The notes under the pieces: generated by a model
Database searches by the model: none
What the model was told of the DNA's origin: nothing
What the model saw: the letters and a program-made list of their open reading frames with translations, nothing else
NCBI RefSeq assembly: GCF_965662675.1
Contig: NZ_CBFIIK010000001.1
Location: 62,001-126,000 of the forward strand
Source: Roseicyclus sp965662675
GTDB lineage: Bacteria > Pseudomonadota > Alphaproteobacteria > Rhodobacterales > Rhodobacteraceae
Reading direction: 5' to 3'
Length of the DNA stretch: 64,000 nt
Program-made: the position numbers and the translations under genes
In this document: positions 62,370 through 64,000 of the stretch, piece by piece
How positions within the stretch are numbered: the stretch's first letter is position 1
How the letters are laid out: every line of letters starts with the position of its first letter

Positions 62370-63215
62370 ATGGAAACAACACTTTCAGAGAGATTCGCCA
62401 TCCTTGGCCACCCAGTGCGGTTGGATGTGCTGCGCCTGTTGATCCGGCGTCATCCCGACCTTTTGCCCGCGGGTGAAATCGCCGAGGTTCTGGGTCTCAA
62501 GCCCAATACGCTCAGCGCCTATCTGGCCGATCTATTGCGTGCGGGGCTGATCACCCGCACCCGCAGCGGCACGTTTCTGCGCTATGGGGCCGACCTTGTG
62601 GGCATTAGCGCGATGACCGGCGCGTTGTGGACCGATTGCTGCCTTGGTCGACCCGACCTTTGCCCGCCGACCGCCATCATGGAACATCCCGGAGACATTC
62701 CCATGACAGCCCCCCGCCATTACCGCGTCTTGTTCATCTGCACGGGGAATTCCGCCCGCTCCATCTTTGCCGAATCGATCCTGCGCAAGATCGCGGGGGA
62801 TCGGTTCGCGGCATTTTCCGCCGGGACCAAGCCGCAATCCGAGATGAACCCTCTGGCCGTGAAGATGCTGCAATCAAAAGGCTACGAGATCGAGAGCCTT
62901 CGCTCCAAGAATGTGGCGGAGTTCCAAGGGCCAGAGGCCGAGCCCTTCGATTTCGTCTTTACCGTTTGCGACCGCGCCGCGAACGAGGCTTGCCCACCAT
63001 GGCCGGGCCAGCCGATCAGCGCGCATTGGGGCACGCCCGACCCGGTCAAGTCGCAAGGGACCGAGGCCGAGCGGATGCTGGCCTTTCAGCATGCCTATGG
63101 AATGCTGCGCAACCGCATTACCGCCTTTGCCGCCCTGCCCTTGGAGGCGCTTGACCGCATCTCGCTTCAGCATGCGCTCGACGATATCGCCCGCAATCAG
63201 GAGGGTTCGCAATGA
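62370..63215 (+). CDS. ArsR-type repressor fused to ArsC arsenate reductase
   Basis: The 281-aa protein has an N-terminal winged helix (about 5-85) with RFAILGHPVRLDVLRLL and a DNA-recognition helix LKPNTLSAYLADL. A cluster of cysteines (C90, C91, C98) could bind As(III). From 117 there is a low-molecular-weight phosphatase-type arsenate reductase with the P-loop CTGNSARS at 124-131 and further cysteines in CDRAANEACPPWPG. An internal ATG at 62703 with its own GGAG could also yield free ArsC. The stop overlaps the GAPDH start. Confidence 0.92.
   Translation: METTLSERFAILGHPVRLDVLRLLIRRHPDLLPAGEIAEVLGLKPNTLSAYLADLLRAGLITRTRSGTFLRYGADLVGISAMTGALWTDCCLGRPDLCPPTAIMEHPGDIPMTAPRHYRVLFICTGNSARSIFAESILRKIAGDRFAAFSAGTKPQSEMNPLAVKMLQSKGYEIESLRSKNVAEFQGPEAEPFDFVFTVCDRAANEACPPWPGQPISAHWGTPDPVKSQGTEAERMLAFQHAYGMLRNRITAFAALPLEALDRISLQHALDDIARNQEGSQ
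62691..62705 (+). promoter_or_regulatory. Internal ribosome site and start for free ArsC
   Basis: GGAG at 62691-62694 lies 8 bases before the in-frame ATG at 62703 (Met112 of the fusion). Translation from here would give a 170-aa protein beginning MTAPRHYRVLFICTGN, a complete stand-alone ArsC. Whether it is used is not known. Confidence 0.45.
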
Positions 63216-64000
63216 CGACCTATGCGCTCAATGGTCTGGGCCGGATCGGCAAGTTGGCGCTGCGCCCGCTGTTGGAGCGTGGGGCCAAGATCGCGTGGAT
63301 CAATGATGCCGTGGGCGATCCGGCGATGCATGCGCATCTGCTCGAATTCGATACGGTGCATGGCCGTTGGCGGGCTGATATCAGCAGCGATGCAGATAGC
63401 ATCGCCATCGATGGTGTGCGCCTGCCCGTTCTCAACGAACGCGATCCGGCCAAGCTGCCTCTGGCGGGTGTGGATGTGGTGATCGACTGCACCGGCGTCT
63501 TCAAGACGGCGGCAAAGATCCAGCCCTATTTCGGTGCGGGTGCGAAGCGCGTTGTCGTCTCGGCCCCGGTCAAGGATGGGGGTGCCGCCAACATCGTCTA
63601 TGGCGTGAACCACGACATCTACGACCCCGCCCAGCACCGCATTGTCACGGCGGCAAGCTGCACGACCAATTGCCTCGCCCCGGTGGTCAAGGTCATCCAT
63701 GAGGGGTTGGGGATCAAGCATGGCTCTATCACCACGATCCATGATGTGACCAATACGCAAACCATCGTGGACCGCCCCGCCAAGGATCTGCGCCGCGCGC
63801 GCTCGGCGCTCAACAGCTTGATCCCGACCACCACGGGCAGTGCCACGGCGATCACGTTGATCTACCCGGAGTTGAAGGGCAAGTTGAACGGCCATGCGGT
63901 GCGGGTGCCGCTATTGAATGCGTCCCTTACCGATTGCGTCTTCGAGGTCGAGCGCCCCACCACAGTGGCGGAGGTGAACGCGCTGTTCGCGGCGGCGGCC
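63212..64000 (+). CDS. ArsJ-associated glyceraldehyde-3-phosphate dehydrogenase (partial, runs off the edge)
   Basis: The frame is open for 263 codons to the right edge without a stop; a full enzyme has about 330. It has the NAD motif NGLGRIGKLALRP, the catalytic C150 in AASCTTNC and the HDVTNTQTIVD segment. GAPDH genes coupled to arsC make 1-arseno-3-phosphoglycerate, which ArsJ then exports. The ATG overlaps the ArsC stop (ATGA), and AGGAGGG precedes it. arsJ is expected just beyond the window. A housekeeping GAPDH is less likely in this position. Confidence 0.92.
   Translation, partial: MTTYALNGLGRIGKLALRPLLERGAKIAWINDAVGDPAMHAHLLEFDTVHGRWRADISSDADSIAIDGVRLPVLNERDPAKLPLAGVDVVIDCTGVFKTAAKIQPYFGAGAKRVVVSAPVKDGGAANIVYGVNHDIYDPAQHRIVTAASCTTNCLAPVVKVIHEGLGIKHGSITTIHDVTNTQTIVDRPAKDLRRARSALNSLIPTTTGSATAITLIYPELKGKLNGHAVRVPLLNASLTDCVFEVERPTTVAEVNALFAAAA

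Overview
The window is a GC-rich, densely coding chromosomal segment of an alphaproteobacterium, most likely Rhodobacteraceae (Rhodobacterales). The reasons are a petP-petR-type regulator pair, an alphaproteobacterial LexA box (GTTC-N7-GTTC), the xseB-ispA-dxs isoprenoid operon, an ArsR-ArsC fusion followed by an ArsJ-type GAPDH, and intergenic hairpins built on GGGGG-CTCTG-CCCCC. A run of 10 N inside dxs shows that this is a draft assembly. I see no rRNA, tRNA, CRISPR array, insertion sequence or prophage, and no gap between genes exceeds 300 bases.

Layout. 1-7.8 kb: a small unknown gene, a dipeptide epimerase / D-amino-acid aminotransferase operon, a large membrane-anchored RTX calcium-binding protein, an orphan imuB under a LexA box, and a YggT protein. 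7.8-24.4 kb: metabolism and cell-envelope genes (thioesterase, two MFS transporters, mepA, a LOG protein, dapD, a lytic transglycosylase, rnr, accD-folC, zapE, argG, ilvA). 24.4-32.3 kb: an Hpt protein divergent from a response regulator/PP2C phosphatase, then sugar and surface-polysaccharide genes (kdsD, two nucleotide-sugar epimerases, a Wza-like export lipoprotein, a GT4 glycosyltransferase). 32.4-42 kb: hslO, a CoA pyrophosphatase, cca, a LysE exporter, a paired ABC exporter, an RNA methyltransferase, and a bacterial voltage-gated sodium channel.

42-48.8 kb: the dxs-ispA-xseB-deacetylase operon, petP-petR, ilvE and a DUF2794 protein. 48.7-53.6 kb: an NlpC/P60 peptidase with a leucyl aminopeptidase, then a carbonic anhydrase / SbtA bicarbonate transporter / PII-like SbtB module. 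53.6-64 kb: a DUF4139 protein, asd, a DEAD-box helicase, an MFS transporter, an Fe3+ binding protein facing its permease tail to tail, and an arsenic operon that runs off the right edge.

Themes. Several enzymes act on peptidoglycan or its precursors (epimerase, D-aminotransferase, MepA, MltB-like, NlpC/P60, DapD, Asd). Many genes are translationally coupled through ATGA or GTGA overlaps. No single large undescribed system stands out. The points most worth a second look are the RTX protein, the NavAb-like channel, the bicarbonate module, the Hpt/phosphatase pair, the orphan SOS-controlled imuB, and the ArsR-ArsC fusion with its internal start.
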